In this document: positions 7,503 through 15,734 of the stretch, piece after piece
How the letters are laid out: every line of letters begins with the position of its first letter
How positions within the stretch are numbered: the stretch's first letter is position 1
The notes under the pieces: generated by a model
Seen by the model: the letters and a program-made list of their open reading frames with translations, nothing else
What the model was told of the DNA's origin: nothing
The model's database searches: none
Assembly: GCA_034421095.1 (NCBI GenBank)
Contig: DAOUKR010000026.1
Location: forward strand, 1 to 64,000
Length of the DNA stretch: 64,000 bases
Direction of reading: 5' to 3'
DNA from: JAGWBG01 sp034421095
GTDB taxonomy: Bacteria; Chloroflexota; Dehalococcoidia; Lucifugimonadales; JAGWBF01
Position numbers and translations under genes: made by a program

Positions 7503-8765
7503 CTAGAGCTTCAGCAGGTTGCGAAACCGGCGGTCACTGCGATAGGGCCCGACCACCGCAAGGTTCAGCTTGTCCTCCCGTATGATGTCCCCGGCCACAC
7601 GCTCTATGTCCTCGGTGGAAACATCATCCAACCGCTCCACCACTTCATCCACGGTGCGGACCCCTCCCGTCAGAGTCTCCTGGGCTCCCATCCACATGGC
7701 GACGCTACGGCTGTCCTCCATGCGCAGGAGCATCCTGCCCTTGGAAAGCTCCCGTGCCTTCTCAAGCTCGCTGTCGGGGATGTCGTGCCGGAGGCCGTTC
7801 AACTGCTCCATGATGGCGCTTACTGCCCTCTGGCTCTTTTGAGGCTCCACGCCACAGTAAACAATCAAGGAGCCGCAATCTCGGAAGAGGTTTATCGAGC
7901 TATGCACGTCGTAGGCCAGGCTCTGATTCTCCCGTAGCTCAAGGAACAGACGGCTGCTCATGCCCTCGCCCAGAATAACGTTCATCAGCCCCAGGACATA
8001 CCTGTCCGGGTGGGTAAGGGGCAGGCCGGGGAGTCCGATACACAGGTGTGCCTGGTCGGTCTTGCGCTGCTCAACCCGGATTCGGGGTATCTCTTGTCCA
8101 TCCTGAACAGGATACCAATCCATAGGCTCCTCGGGAGACCAGTCTCTGAGGGCCTCGCTCAGCAGGTCCACCACCTCTTCATGGGATACGTCTCCGGCTA
8201 CCGCCACCGCCGCGTTGCGGGGGGTGTACTGGCGTCTAACGTAGTCAACTATCTGCTCGCGGGTGATGTTGCTGACCGACTCCTGGCTTCCTCCCACGTC
8301 CCTGCCCATGGGCTGGTCGGGCCAGAGGGTCTCGTCAATAAGCAGGTCAACACGATTGGTGGGATAGTCGTTGACCATCCTCAACTCTTCCAGCACCACC
8401 TCCCGCTCCTTCTCCAGCTCCGTGGGGTCGAGAAGGGGATTGAGCATCATATCAACCAGGACGGAGAGGGAACGCTGGAAGTGGGGCCTTGCCACCTTGC
8501 ACCAGAACACCGTCATCTCTCTGTCGGTGCTGGCGTTCATAATACCGCCGACTCCCTCCACCGCCTCGCTTATCTCCCTGGCAGTGGGCCAGGCCTTGGT
8601 GCCCTTGAAGAGCATGTGCTCCAGAAAATGAGACGTACCCGCAATTTCGTCGGACTCGTATCTGGAGCCTGCTCCGATGAATATGGCCATAGATACAGAC
8701 CGGGTATGGGGCATAGAGGAGGTGAGCACTGGTAATCCGTTATCTAGAACAGTCCTTTGGTACAT
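7503..8765 (-). CDS. M16-family zinc metallopeptidase (processing-peptidase type)
   Basis: 420 residues. The inverted zinc motif HFLEHM (HxxEH) in TSHFLEHMLFKG and the downstream glutamate in EREVVLEELRMV are present. The first half is the active M16 domain, and the second (from about 190) is the M16C partner domain with the GLPGLPLTHPDRY and GEGMSSRLF(L)ELRE segments typical of the PqqL/YmxG group. No signal peptide, so probably cytoplasmic peptide degradation. I start at the ATG at 8765 (GGGAG upstream); 31 further codons of open frame upstream are encoded by a dispersed repeat and are not part of the protein. Confidence 0.93.
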   Translation of the reverse strand: MYQRTVLDNGLPVLTSSMPHTRSVSMAIFIGAGSRYESDEIAGTSHFLEHMLFKGTKAWPTAREISEAVEGVGGIMNASTDREMTVFWCKVARPHFQRSLSVLVDMMLNPLLDPTELEKEREVVLEELRMVNDYPTNRVDLLIDETLWPDQPMGRDVGGSQESVSNITREQIVDYVRRQYTPRNAAVAVAGDVSHEEVVDLLSEALRDWSPEEPMDWYPVQDGQEIPRIRVEQRKTDQAHLCIGLPGLPLTHPDRYVLGLMNVILGEGMSSRLFLELRENQSLAYDVHSSINLFRDCGSLIVYCGVEPQKSQRAVSAIMEQLNGLRHDIPDSELEKARELSKGRMLLRMEDSRSVAMWMGAQETLTGGVRTVDEVVERLDDVSTEDIERVAGDIIREDKLNLAVVGPYRSDRRFRNLLKL

Positions 8766-8807
8766 ATCCACTCCCTGAGATGGTTTTCTAAAGGTGTTGG
8801 AACAAAT

Positions 8808-8851
8808 CCCCCTCATCCCAACCTTCTCCCGCCAGGGGAGAAGGGGCTTTC
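8808..8851. repeat. BOX-like hairpin repeat (CTTCTCCC...GGGAGAAG)
   Basis: CCTCATCCCAACCTTCTCCC and GGGGAGAAGGGGC form an imperfect hairpin. Related copies lie at 21482-21520, 22575-22620, 29880-29938 and inside the 61763-62346 block. It sits between the MBL gene and the M16 start. Confidence 0.6.
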
Positions 8852-8868
8852 GGGCCACCTTTTGAGAG

Positions 8869-9513
8869 CTAGCTCTTTAGCCACTCCACGTCGCCGTGCA
8901 GGTCGTTGGGGTGAGGCCTTGAATCGAACTCCTGAATCTGCCTCCTGGCCTCGCCTATGGTGCTGTCTGTGCCGTGTCCGGGGTAAACGGCGGTATCGTC
9001 GGGCAGTGCCAGGAGCTTCAGGTCTATGCTGTCTTTCACCTGCCGGAAGGCTTCGGGAGAACCGGTCCTGCCGGGGCCGCCGGGGAACAGGGTATCCCCC
9101 GTGAAGAGGAGCTTTCCGGTGAGCAGGCAAAGGGCCCCTGGCGTGTGTCCGGGCGTGTGCATGGCGCTTAGCCGGATATTGCCCACCTGATAGGTATCGC
9201 CATCATTTAGCTGAATCTCCGGGGGGATGGGCAACGCCGGTGCGTCGTCGGTGTGGGCTGCCACAGGAGCGCCAGTATCGTCTTTCACCTCCTGGAGGCC
9301 GGCCGTGTGGTCGCCGTGCCGATGGGTGATGATGATAGCGTTCACTTTGACATCCCCCACTTCCCTCAGCAGCTTCTCCGGCTCGGCGGGTGCGTCAATA
9401 ATTACCGCCTCTCCTGTCTTTCGACACGACAGGATATAGCTGTTGTTGTCCAACTGTCCCATGTGGGGCACCTTGACTAAACGTACTTCACTATCTTCGT
9501 AATGAAGAGGCAC
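8869..9513 (-). CDS. MBL-fold metallo-hydrolase (glyoxalase II-like)
   Basis: 214 residues with the full metallo-beta-lactamase-fold set: THRHGDHTAGL (the HxHxDH zinc motif), HTPGHTPGALCL, FTGDTLFPGGPGR and YPGHGTDSTIG. The N-terminus contains the YILSCRKTGEAVIIDAP segment common in the hydroxyacylglutathione-hydrolase-like branch. It probably hydrolyses a thioester or similar bond in the cytoplasm; the true substrate is unknown. Last gene on this minus-strand run; a repeat-rich gap of about 385 bases separates it from the next plus-strand gene. Confidence 0.92.
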   Translation of the reverse strand: MPLHYEDSEVRLVKVPHMGQLDNNSYILSCRKTGEAVIIDAPAEPEKLLREVGDVKVNAIIITHRHGDHTAGLQEVKDDTGAPVAAHTDDAPALPIPPEIQLNDGDTYQVGNIRLSAMHTPGHTPGALCLLTGKLLFTGDTLFPGGPGRTGSPEAFRQVKDSIDLKLLALPDDTAVYPGHGTDSTIGEARRQIQEFDSRPHPNDLHGDVEWLKS

Positions 9514-9540
9514 TTCTACCCTCCTTAGAGAGAGCCATCA

Positions 9541-9705
9541 CCCTGGATCAAGTCCAGGGCAACGGCTGATAGCTGCTCGCCAATAATCCACAACCATCTT
9601 ACCAGAAAAATCACCCGACGGCATAGCTAAGGATTTCGGATTCCTCACTCTTGCCTCGCCGGCAGGCGGGTCGCTACGCCTCATTCTGAATGACAGGAGA
9701 ATGAA
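9541..9705. repeat. Dispersed palindromic repeats in the 9514-9899 gap
   Basis: A short palindrome CCCTGGATCAAGTCCAGGG (9541-9559) is followed by a degraded copy of the CATTC-type repeat (GGATTCCTCAC...CATTCTGAATGACAGG, about 9638-9705). I see no gene in this gap. The right part holds the promoter and leader of the 9900 gene. Confidence 0.5.
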
Positions 9706-9732
9706 AACGCCCTGCCCTGTCTAGTCGCTAAC

Positions 9733-9761
9733 TTGACACCCCCGTTTGGTGAACTTAATAT
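9733..9761 (+). promoter_or_regulatory. Predicted sigma-70 promoter of the DUF4349-PKD gene
   Basis: A perfect TTGACA (9733-9738), 17-base spacer and TAATAT (9756-9761). It would give a leader of about 130 bases that includes a GC-rich hairpin around 9799-9823 (CCCGGCCCGACGGACCGGGC). Confidence 0.6.
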
Positions 9762-9899
9762 GAAGCCAGCCTGCGGAGGGCAGATATTCAGAGGGAGCAC
9801 CCGGCCCGACGGACCGGGCGCGGGAACTTTTCTTCCCTTACCTCCGTCTATATTGTTAGTGAAGGCATCGCCTTCCAGCATGATGTCAGGAGGTGTGAA

Positions 9900-11501
9900 A
9901 TGACCCGTCGCAAGGCCCTTTTTGCTATCCTGGGTATGTCAATTGTCCTTGCCCTGCTGGTCGTGGCTTGCGGTGGTAGCGACGCGGGGCGGGTCGCCAT
10001 AGACCCAGGCCCGGATGACTCTGATTGGTACTCAACTCAGGATGAATCGAGCGCTGAGCCTGCCGCAATGCCAACGCCAGCGCCGCAGCCAACGGGGACA
10101 CCTGCGCCGCAGATGGCAATGAGAATGGCAGAGCCCGAGATGTTGAAGGCGGTGTCGGTGGATGGGGCGGCGATGGAGATGGCGGAAAGAGTAGAAAGAG
10201 CGCTGGTCTCGACTGAAGAAGACCAGTCAGCCCCAACCCAGGAGCGCCTGATAGTTCGCACCGTGGACATGATGCTTGTGGTGAAGGATGTGTCGAATGC
10301 CCTGGATGCCACGAGTGCTCTGGCCCAGGAATTAGGTGGGTGGATTGTCAGCTCCAGCCACCAGGAAGAGCACCGGGGATTCATCTCGGCCCGTGTTCCG
10401 GTGGACAGGGTTGACGAGGCCATAGGCCGTCTGCGGGGGATGGCCGTGGAGGTGAAGTCGGAGGTCTCCAACAGCATGGACGTAACCGACGAGTACGTGG
10501 ACATCCAGGCTCGGACGAGAAACCTGCGGGCAACCGAGGAGCAACTAATAAAGCTTATGGAACGGACCGGAAAAGTGACCGACTTGCTGGAGGTCCAGAG
10601 GGAGCTGACCAGGGTCCAGGGTGAGCTCGAGAGCCTCCAGGGACGCGCCAAGTACCTGGAAGAGACCTCGGCTTTCTCCCTAATCAACGTGAATCTGGAG
10701 TTGGCCCCTGCCGTCATAGAGGTGAAGGGTGGGCCGGACCAGACGGTGAGCGAGGGTGAGACTGCCAGGTTCCGGGTGGCGTTCACTCCCCCTGATGGCA
10801 TTGATGAATTTTACTACGAGTGGGACTTCGGGGACGGTTCGGGGCCAATCGCCGGCACCCGCACCGCACCGACTCTGGACGGCTCCTCCCGCACCACCGC
10901 GACCGTAACCCACGTATACAACGATAAGCGGGACTCCCCATTCATCGTGACTTTCAAGATTACCGGCACAGGTGAGGCGGGAGTCGCCGAGGGTGAGGAC
11001 ACCGTCATTGCCACCGTGACCAGAGTACCCAAAATCGAGATATTCGCCGGGGATGACCTCACGGTAGAAGAGGGAGAGACCATAGAGTTTAGCGGCTCCT
11101 TTACCCGCCCGGAGGGCATATCGGACCTGACCTTCCGATGGGACTTCGGCGACGGCTCCGAGCCTGTCACTGGCAGCCTTACCGAGAGAGGGACCATCGC
11201 TTCGGCCTCCCACACGTATCCCAATCACCGGCCCCTGCCCTTTACCGCGGTCCTCACGGTCAGCGGCACGAGTGACACCGGCGAGGTTACGGACACCGAT
11301 TCCGTTATGGTCTATGTAATTGAGGCATCCCCGTGGAGTGCCGGAGGCGTGGCTGGGGGTGCTGTGGGAGCGCTGGCGGCAACAGGACGCGGTCTGGCCC
11401 ACGTGGGCATCTGGATAGGCATATTTAGCCCCATCTGGATAGCTGTCCTCGTGGTCGGCTATGTGGTCTGGCGTCGTCGTAACGGGAGGCCCATATTCTA
11501 A
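9900..11501 (+). CDS. DUF4349 lipoprotein with two PKD domains and a C-terminal membrane helix
   Basis: 533 residues. The N-terminal lipobox (LLVVAC, Cys at residue 24) marks a lipoprotein, and a proline-rich linker follows. Residues about 118-278 are a DUF4349 domain (ERLIVRTVDMMLVVKDVSNA, DEYVDIQARTRNLRATEEQL, a coiled-coil ELTRVQGELESLQGR and SLINVNLEL). Two PKD-type beta domains follow, each with WDFGDGS (about 300 and 415), then a transmembrane helix with a basic tail (VWRRRNGRPIF). DUF4349 proteins normally run straight from that domain into the membrane helix; here two PKD domains are inserted, suggesting a cell-surface role. AGGAGGTG precedes the ATG. Confidence 0.88.
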   Translation: MTRRKALFAILGMSIVLALLVVACGGSDAGRVAIDPGPDDSDWYSTQDESSAEPAAMPTPAPQPTGTPAPQMAMRMAEPEMLKAVSVDGAAMEMAERVERALVSTEEDQSAPTQERLIVRTVDMMLVVKDVSNALDATSALAQELGGWIVSSSHQEEHRGFISARVPVDRVDEAIGRLRGMAVEVKSEVSNSMDVTDEYVDIQARTRNLRATEEQLIKLMERTGKVTDLLEVQRELTRVQGELESLQGRAKYLEETSAFSLINVNLELAPAVIEVKGGPDQTVSEGETARFRVAFTPPDGIDEFYYEWDFGDGSGPIAGTRTAPTLDGSSRTTATVTHVYNDKRDSPFIVTFKITGTGEAGVAEGEDTVIATVTRVPKIEIFAGDDLTVEEGETIEFSGSFTRPEGISDLTFRWDFGDGSEPVTGSLTERGTIASASHTYPNHRPLPFTAVLTVSGTSDTGEVTDTDSVMVYVIEASPWSAGGVAGGAVGALAATGRGLAHVGIWIGIFSPIWIAVLVVGYVVWRRRNGRPIF

Positions 11502-11602
11502 AAGCTTGGAGGGTGTGTCTTCATGCCTTCTCTCCCGTCGAACGCTTGATGCACATTAAACAAATAAGGGAAGCCCGGGTGGGGAAAGGTGATAGCCCAG
11601 TC

Positions 11603-11834
11603 GTCATTCCGGTCGTACCTCCGGTAGATTCGCCGTGGCGAACCCCCGAGCCGGAATCCATAGGGGCGTGGATTCTGGCTTCCGCCAGAATGACGAGGCA
11701 GGCACCAATACGTCATTCCGAATGGAGCGAAGCGAAGTGAGGAATCTAAGATACCCCAGTCCTGACCTGCCTGTGTAAAGGGGGACTGCCGGGTTCATAG
11801 ATTCCTCGTCCGCCGCAGACGGACTCGGAATGAC
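11603..11834. repeat. Two adjacent dispersed palindromic repeats (gap 11502-11933)
   Basis: First unit 11603-11695: GTCATTCCGGTCGTACCTCC ... CCGGAATCC ... GATTCTGGC ... GCCAGAATGAC, that is, two nested inverted repeats. Second unit 11711-11834: GTCATTCCGAATGG...GAATCTAAG facing ATAGATTCCTCG...CGGAATGAC. Copies of both types recur through the window. No gene is seen in this 430-base gap; the last 100 bases are the lysA leader. Confidence 0.7.
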
Positions 11835-11933
11835 AAGAGTTTTACTGCAAAGGTCTCGTCAAGGGAGAGGAGACCCTAAAGCAACACCTTTGGAAAAACT
11901 TACTTGGAATTGTCACTTAAGGAGGATTGAACC

Positions 11934-13241
11934 ATGTTTCCTCAAAGGGTCTTTCCGGAGACCACGGAGGTCAATAACCGGGGTCATCTTGCCATAGGCG
12001 GCTGCGACCTTCTGGAATTGGCCTCCCAGTACGGCACTCCCCTCTACGTTTTCGATGAGGATATGCTGAGGAACCGGTGCCGCCAGTTCGTCCAGGAGTT
12101 TCGCGCACGCCATCAGGAGACCACCGTGGTATACGCCTGCAAGGCCTACGTGAACCCGGCCCTCGCTCGTATATTCATTGAGGAGGGACTTGGTCTGGAC
12201 GTGGTATCCGGGGGAGAGTTGGCCGTCGCCAAGGCCGTGGATTTCCCGCCCGAGATGGTCTACTTCCACGGCAACAACAAGGGCCGGGAGGAGTTGGGGG
12301 AGTCTCTGGCCTGGAACATTGGGCGGGTCGTGGTGGACAGCTTCCACGAACTGGAGCTTCTGGACAGGCTGGCTAACGAGGCGGGCAAAGTGCAGGAGAT
12401 ACTCATCCGCGTCTCTCCCGGTGTGGATCCCCACACCCACGCTCACACCACTACAGGCATCCTCGACAGCAAATTCGGGTTCCCCATCCAGACCGGACAG
12501 GCGGAGGAAGCGGTACGGGCAGCCCTCCGGTCGTCGAACCTGAAGCTGGTGGGGCTGCACTTCCATCTGGGGTCGCCCATCTTCGAGCTGGAACCCTACA
12601 AGGTGGCAATGGAACTGGTGCTCAACTTCGCATCCCGGTTCAGAGAGGAAGGGCTAACCCTCCAGGAGATAAGCCCTGGGGGCGGCTTCGCCATCGCCTA
12701 CACCCGGGACCAGGAGCCGCCGGCCGTCGGCGATTATGCCGAGGCCATCGTCTCCACAATGCTGGATACCTGTGGGACACTGGGCATGGAAGCCCCCCGG
12801 CTGGTGGTTGAGCCGGGCAGGTCCATAGTGGGGCCTGCGGGGGTTGCCCTGTACCGAGTGGGGGCCGTGAAAGACATACCCGGCGTCCGCAAGTACGTGT
12901 CGGTGGACGGGGGCATGGGCGACAACATCCGGCCTGCCCTGTACGATGCGGCCTATGAGGCCGTGGTGGCCGGGAAGATGAATATGGAGCCGTCGGATAA
13001 GGTCACCATCGCGGGGAAATACTGCGAATCGGGGGACGTTCTGGTGCGGGACATAACTCTGCCCCCGGTGGAGGCCGAGGACGTCATCGCAATACCGGCC
13101 GCCGGAGCTTACTGTCTCTCCATGTCCAGCACCTACAACCTCAATCCCCGGCCTCCCATAGTGCTGGCGAAGGGAGGCGAGGCCCGGCTTATCCGCCGCC
13201 GCGAGGCTTACCAGGACATGATGCTGTGCGACGTGATTTAG
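11934..13241 (+). CDS. lysA: Diaminopimelate decarboxylase
   Basis: 435 residues; a PLP enzyme converting meso-diaminopimelate to L-lysine in the cytoplasm, the last step of lysine synthesis. Fold-type III motifs are all present: the PLP lysine in VVYACKAY, GLDVVSGGEL, LHFHLGSPI, the glycine-rich ISPGGGFAI, EPGRSIVGPAG, CESGDVL and the C-terminal tyrosine in SMSSTYNLNPRP. AAGGAGG precedes the ATG. It appears monocistronic; the peroxiredoxin downstream has its own promoter-like sequence. Confidence 0.96.
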   Translation: MFPQRVFPETTEVNNRGHLAIGGCDLLELASQYGTPLYVFDEDMLRNRCRQFVQEFRARHQETTVVYACKAYVNPALARIFIEEGLGLDVVSGGELAVAKAVDFPPEMVYFHGNNKGREELGESLAWNIGRVVVDSFHELELLDRLANEAGKVQEILIRVSPGVDPHTHAHTTTGILDSKFGFPIQTGQAEEAVRAALRSSNLKLVGLHFHLGSPIFELEPYKVAMELVLNFASRFREEGLTLQEISPGGGFAIAYTRDQEPPAVGDYAEAIVSTMLDTCGTLGMEAPRLVVEPGRSIVGPAGVALYRVGAVKDIPGVRKYVSVDGGMGDNIRPALYDAAYEAVVAGKMNMEPSDKVTIAGKYCESGDVLVRDITLPPVEAEDVIAIPAAGAYCLSMSSTYNLNPRPPIVLAKGGEARLIRRREAYQDMMLCDVI

Positions 13242-13299
13242 GTCGCCAACGCAGTGGAAAAGTCCCTTTCCAAAGTCCCTGGACAGCGAGGCATAGGAG

Positions 13300-13328
13300 T
13301 TGACTGGCTGCAGGTTCTGGGTTAGACT
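13300..13328 (+). promoter_or_regulatory. Possible promoter of the peroxiredoxin gene
   Basis: TTGACT (13300-13305), 17-base spacer, TAGACT (13323-13328). A moderate match to the sigma-70 consensus. Confidence 0.35.
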
Positions 13329-13415
13329 GGCATCCTTGTCCACGACAGTAGGCAGGAATTCAAGTCTCAGGGCAGCGTACGGGTTTCAAGTAGCGTGACA
13401 AACGGGGGATGTGTA

Positions 13416-13874
13416 ATGCTCAAGGAAGGTGACGTAGCGCCGGATTTCACGACTGTGGACCACACTGGCAAGGAAGTCAGGCTGTCAGACTTGAGGGGGA
13501 AAGTGGTATGGCTCTGGTTCTACTCATCGCCGGGGGGCAACAATTGAACCCGCCATAGTCACGGGTACCGTGACAGCTACTCCGGCTTTACATCAAAAGA
13601 CGTTCTGGTATTTGGCGTCAACGACAGGAGCCAGGAAGCAAACAGCGCCTGGGTGGAGAAGGAGGACCTCCCCTTCCCCATTCTTCTGGACCCGGACAGG
13701 GCCATCGCCCTGGCTTATGGGATGTCAAAGGCCGGAGATGAACGGTATCTGGCCAATCCCTCAGGTGGAAGACGCCCGGCGGTAATTGTTGATAAAGACG
13801 GTCTGGTTCTCAAGTTGTTGCCGGACCTGTCCGACGTGGATGGTCAGATGGAGGCCCTGGCGAGCTTGACATAA
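13416..13874 (+). CDS. Probable selenocysteine-containing peroxiredoxin (BCP/PrxQ type), in-frame TGA at codon 44
   Basis: Thioredoxin-fold peroxidase of 152 residues if TGA (13545-13547) is read as selenocysteine. The single frame from ATG 13416 to the stop at 13872-13874 encodes one coherent peroxiredoxin: GDVAPDFTTVDHTGKEVRLS before the TGA, and TRHSHGYRDSYSGF, VLVFGVNDRS, LPFPILLDPDRAIALAYGM and PAVIVDKDGLV after it. Against the BCP pattern FY-x7-C-T-x7-RD, the TGA falls exactly on the peroxidatic cysteine (FYSSPGGNN-U-TRHSHGYRD). The protein has no other cysteine. A 7-bp hairpin begins 10 bases after the TGA. Sec-peroxiredoxins are known in bacteria. The alternative is a single nonsense mutation in a dying gene, but no other damage is visible. 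Confidence 0.8.
13558..13574 (+). promoter_or_regulatory. Bacterial SECIS-like stem-loop downstream of the in-frame TGA
   Basis: GTCACGG-GTA-CCGTGAC is a perfect 7-bp stem with a three-base loop starting with G. Its loop lies 17 bases after the TGA. From memory of published bacterial SECIS models (small apical loop with an early G, roughly 16-37 bases after UGA), this fits. It would recruit SelB to insert selenocysteine. Confidence 0.65.
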
Positions 13875-13882
13875 CACGCGGC

Positions 13883-15238
13883 TCACGCCTCCAGGTTGTC
13901 AAGTATCCTGGCAGCGTCGTCCAGCTCCTCCAGATGCCACAGCAGGTCCAGGGTGGCCCTGGCCTGAGCGGGAGTGAGGATGTCCTGGACTAGCCTGGTG
14001 AACTTGGCCTCCACTTCCTCATCCGTCATACCCTTCTCTATGTCCTCAGCCGTCAGAGTACAGTGGGCCGTTCGCGTCTCGCCGGAGACGGTGGTAGCCT
14101 CGATTCTGCAGTTCCTCACGTCGGGAGTCTGGGCGCTGAAATCAGGGTCATTCTCGATGTGCATCCGGCCCATAAGGTCAAGCACGTCGGCGTCCAGGAA
14201 CCTGCCCCGGCTGAAGGTCCGAGGGCTGACCTCGCCATCCAGTATGGCGGCGGCGATGGAGAAGGGTATGCTATGGTCTGCCGTCTCCCGGGTCTTGGGT
14301 TCCCAAAGCTGTCTCGGCTCCACGGCCCACCGGTAGGCCGACGAGTAGGTCTTGACGTGAAGGGACCTGATGTCCTCCGGCGCTACCTGCTTGCGAAGCT
14401 CCAGGGCGGTACGGGCGACAAGCTGGCACGAGTCTCTGACCGGGAAGGTCTTGATATTGGTGCGGCTGATTCTGAAGGGCATTCCATTGCCGCCCAGCGG
14501 CTCGATGCTGAACTGGCCGGTCACCTGGTTCATAAGGCCGTACTGGCCTTCGATGGCATCTTCCGGGCCTGTCATCCCCTCTTGTGCTACGAGGGCAGCG
14601 AAGATGCCCTGGCGCGCCGCCATGCCGGCGGCTGCCGCCTTCCACATGGAAAGCTCACCCACACGGTTCTGGTACAGGGCCATGTTGGGGGTCAGGGACA
14701 GGGCTGCTGCGTTGCCCATCTGCTCCCTGGTCAGCCCGAAGAGTTTTCCTGCTCCAAGGGCGCTCCCAAGCACCACGTACACCGGCTGGTCCCACCCCTT
14801 CTGGTCCAGAATAGTCTCCTCTATGATGCGACACTGGACCTCATAGGCCAGCGCCGTCGCCGTTATCAAGGCCTTGCCGTCTGCATGTACGGCTTCACCG
14901 GCGGCCAGCACGGCAGGTATGGCGTCGCTGGGATGCCCTGCATCCTTGACCCGGTAGGCGTCGTTGAAGTCCAGGTATCTGACCATGGTGCTATTGGCGA
15001 AGGCAGCCATCTCCGGGGTGGTCCGGTACAGGGAGCCGATGATCCTGGCGGTGAGGGGTGAGCCTGTGGAGAAGCACAGGCGACGGGCAATCTTGCAGGG
15101 TTCGGCTGTGTACCCGCCTATGGCGCACCCTATGGAGTCTATGAACCGCTGTTTGACGGCCCTCACCGCGCTGTCGGTGAGACCGTTGTAGGAGAGGGAT
15201 GAGGCGTAGTCACTGAGATACTCAAGGGAGCGGTCCAT
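13883..15238 (-). CDS. MmgE/PrpD family protein
   Basis: 451 residues, the usual length of the MmgE/PrpD family (2-methylcitrate dehydratase, cis-aconitate decarboxylase and relatives). N-terminal features include VKQRFIDSIGCAIGGYTAEP and MVRYLDFNDAYRVKDAGHPSD (with the conserved His/Asp), then MWKAAAAGMAARQGIFAALVAQEGMTGPEDAIEG-like text and a C-terminal alpha/beta domain. It probably dehydrates or decarboxylates a tricarboxylic-type acid; no prpB or prpC neighbour is present to fix the pathway. Convergent with the peroxiredoxin gene, with only 8 bases between the stops. Confidence 0.92.
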   Translation of the reverse strand: MDRSLEYLSDYASSLSYNGLTDSAVRAVKQRFIDSIGCAIGGYTAEPCKIARRLCFSTGSPLTARIIGSLYRTTPEMAAFANSTMVRYLDFNDAYRVKDAGHPSDAIPAVLAAGEAVHADGKALITATALAYEVQCRIIEETILDQKGWDQPVYVVLGSALGAGKLFGLTREQMGNAAALSLTPNMALYQNRVGELSMWKAAAAGMAARQGIFAALVAQEGMTGPEDAIEGQYGLMNQVTGQFSIEPLGGNGMPFRISRTNIKTFPVRDSCQLVARTALELRKQVAPEDIRSLHVKTYSSAYRWAVEPRQLWEPKTRETADHSIPFSIAAAILDGEVSPRTFSRGRFLDADVLDLMGRMHIENDPDFSAQTPDVRNCRIEATTVSGETRTAHCTLTAEDIEKGMTDEEVEAKFTRLVQDILTPAQARATLDLLWHLEELDDAARILDNLEA

Positions 15239-15379
15239 AATGCCTCCTTTCGAGAACAGGTAGAGTGGATGCTGTCTACCATGAGCAATATAGCATAAGG
15301 AGGCCTGGCATGTAACCGTGAGCTAATTCCTTGGGGAGAAGTGCAAAAGTCCCCTGAAGGAGAATTTAGGGGCAGAGAA

Positions 15380-15408
15380 TTGTATATCAGATAAGAGGCA
15401 TATATAAT
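15380..15408 (+). promoter_or_regulatory. Predicted sigma-70 promoter of the DUF5678/protease pair
   Basis: TTGTAT (15380-15385), 17-base spacer, perfect TATAAT (15403-15408) in an AT-rich stretch. The predicted start, near 15415, lies inside an inverted repeat. Confidence 0.6.
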
Positions 15409-15412
15409 AATA

Positions 15413-15432
15413 TTTGTCAAACCCTTGACAAA
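15413..15432. promoter_or_regulatory. Operator-like inverted repeat over the transcription start
   Basis: TTTGTCAA-ACCC-TTGACAAA is a perfect 8-bp inverted repeat with a 4-base centre, immediately downstream of the TATAAT box. A repressor bound here would block initiation. The binding protein is unknown. Confidence 0.5.
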
Positions 15433-15470
15433 CTTGACCGTGTTATGCATGGACAAGGTAAGGAGGAACC

Positions 15471-15731
15471 ATGTTGAAGGGTAATAGTCAGGTTGACAGG
15501 AATGCGGAAGCCTACGAGCTTATCCGCAAGGAGATAGAAAGCAAGCACATGGGCCGTGTAGTCCTGATGCACGATGAGAAGATGGTGGAGGCCTACAATG
15601 ATAGCGATGACGCATACAAGATTGGATGCGAGAAATACGGGCTCGGTAATTTCTCCCTGGTGAACGTAGGAGCGAAGCCTATCGACCTGGGGTACTTCAC
15701 TATGTTCGTGAAGCCACGGGAGGAAACATAG
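15471..15731 (+). CDS. DUF5678-like small protein
   Basis: 86 residues. NAEAYELIRKEIESKHMGRVV followed by LMHDEKMVEAYNDSDDAYKI resembles the short DUF5678 domain: a helix, a strand reading 'vvl-h-deklve', then a helix with D-A-Y. No catalytic residues are obvious. The stop codon is 3 bases before the GTG of the retropepsin-like gene, so they are co-translated. AAGGAGGAACC precedes the ATG. The pair has its own promoter, a palindromic operator and a strong terminator, so it is a self-contained two-gene unit. Confidence 0.75.
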   Translation: MLKGNSQVDRNAEAYELIRKEIESKHMGRVVLMHDEKMVEAYNDSDDAYKIGCEKYGLGNFSLVNVGAKPIDLGYFTMFVKPREET

Positions 15732-15734
15732 GTA

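Noticed and set aside
8766..8858. N-terminal extension of the M16 peptidase
   Set aside because: The in-frame upstream codons come from a BOX-like repeat and lie before a good ribosome site; the extension is not conserved-looking protein.
13545..13547. Reading the TGA as a simple nonsense mutation that makes a pseudogene
   Set aside because: Possible, but the exact match to the catalytic cysteine position, the intact frame afterwards and the hairpin downstream make selenocysteine more likely. The alternative is noted in the entry.
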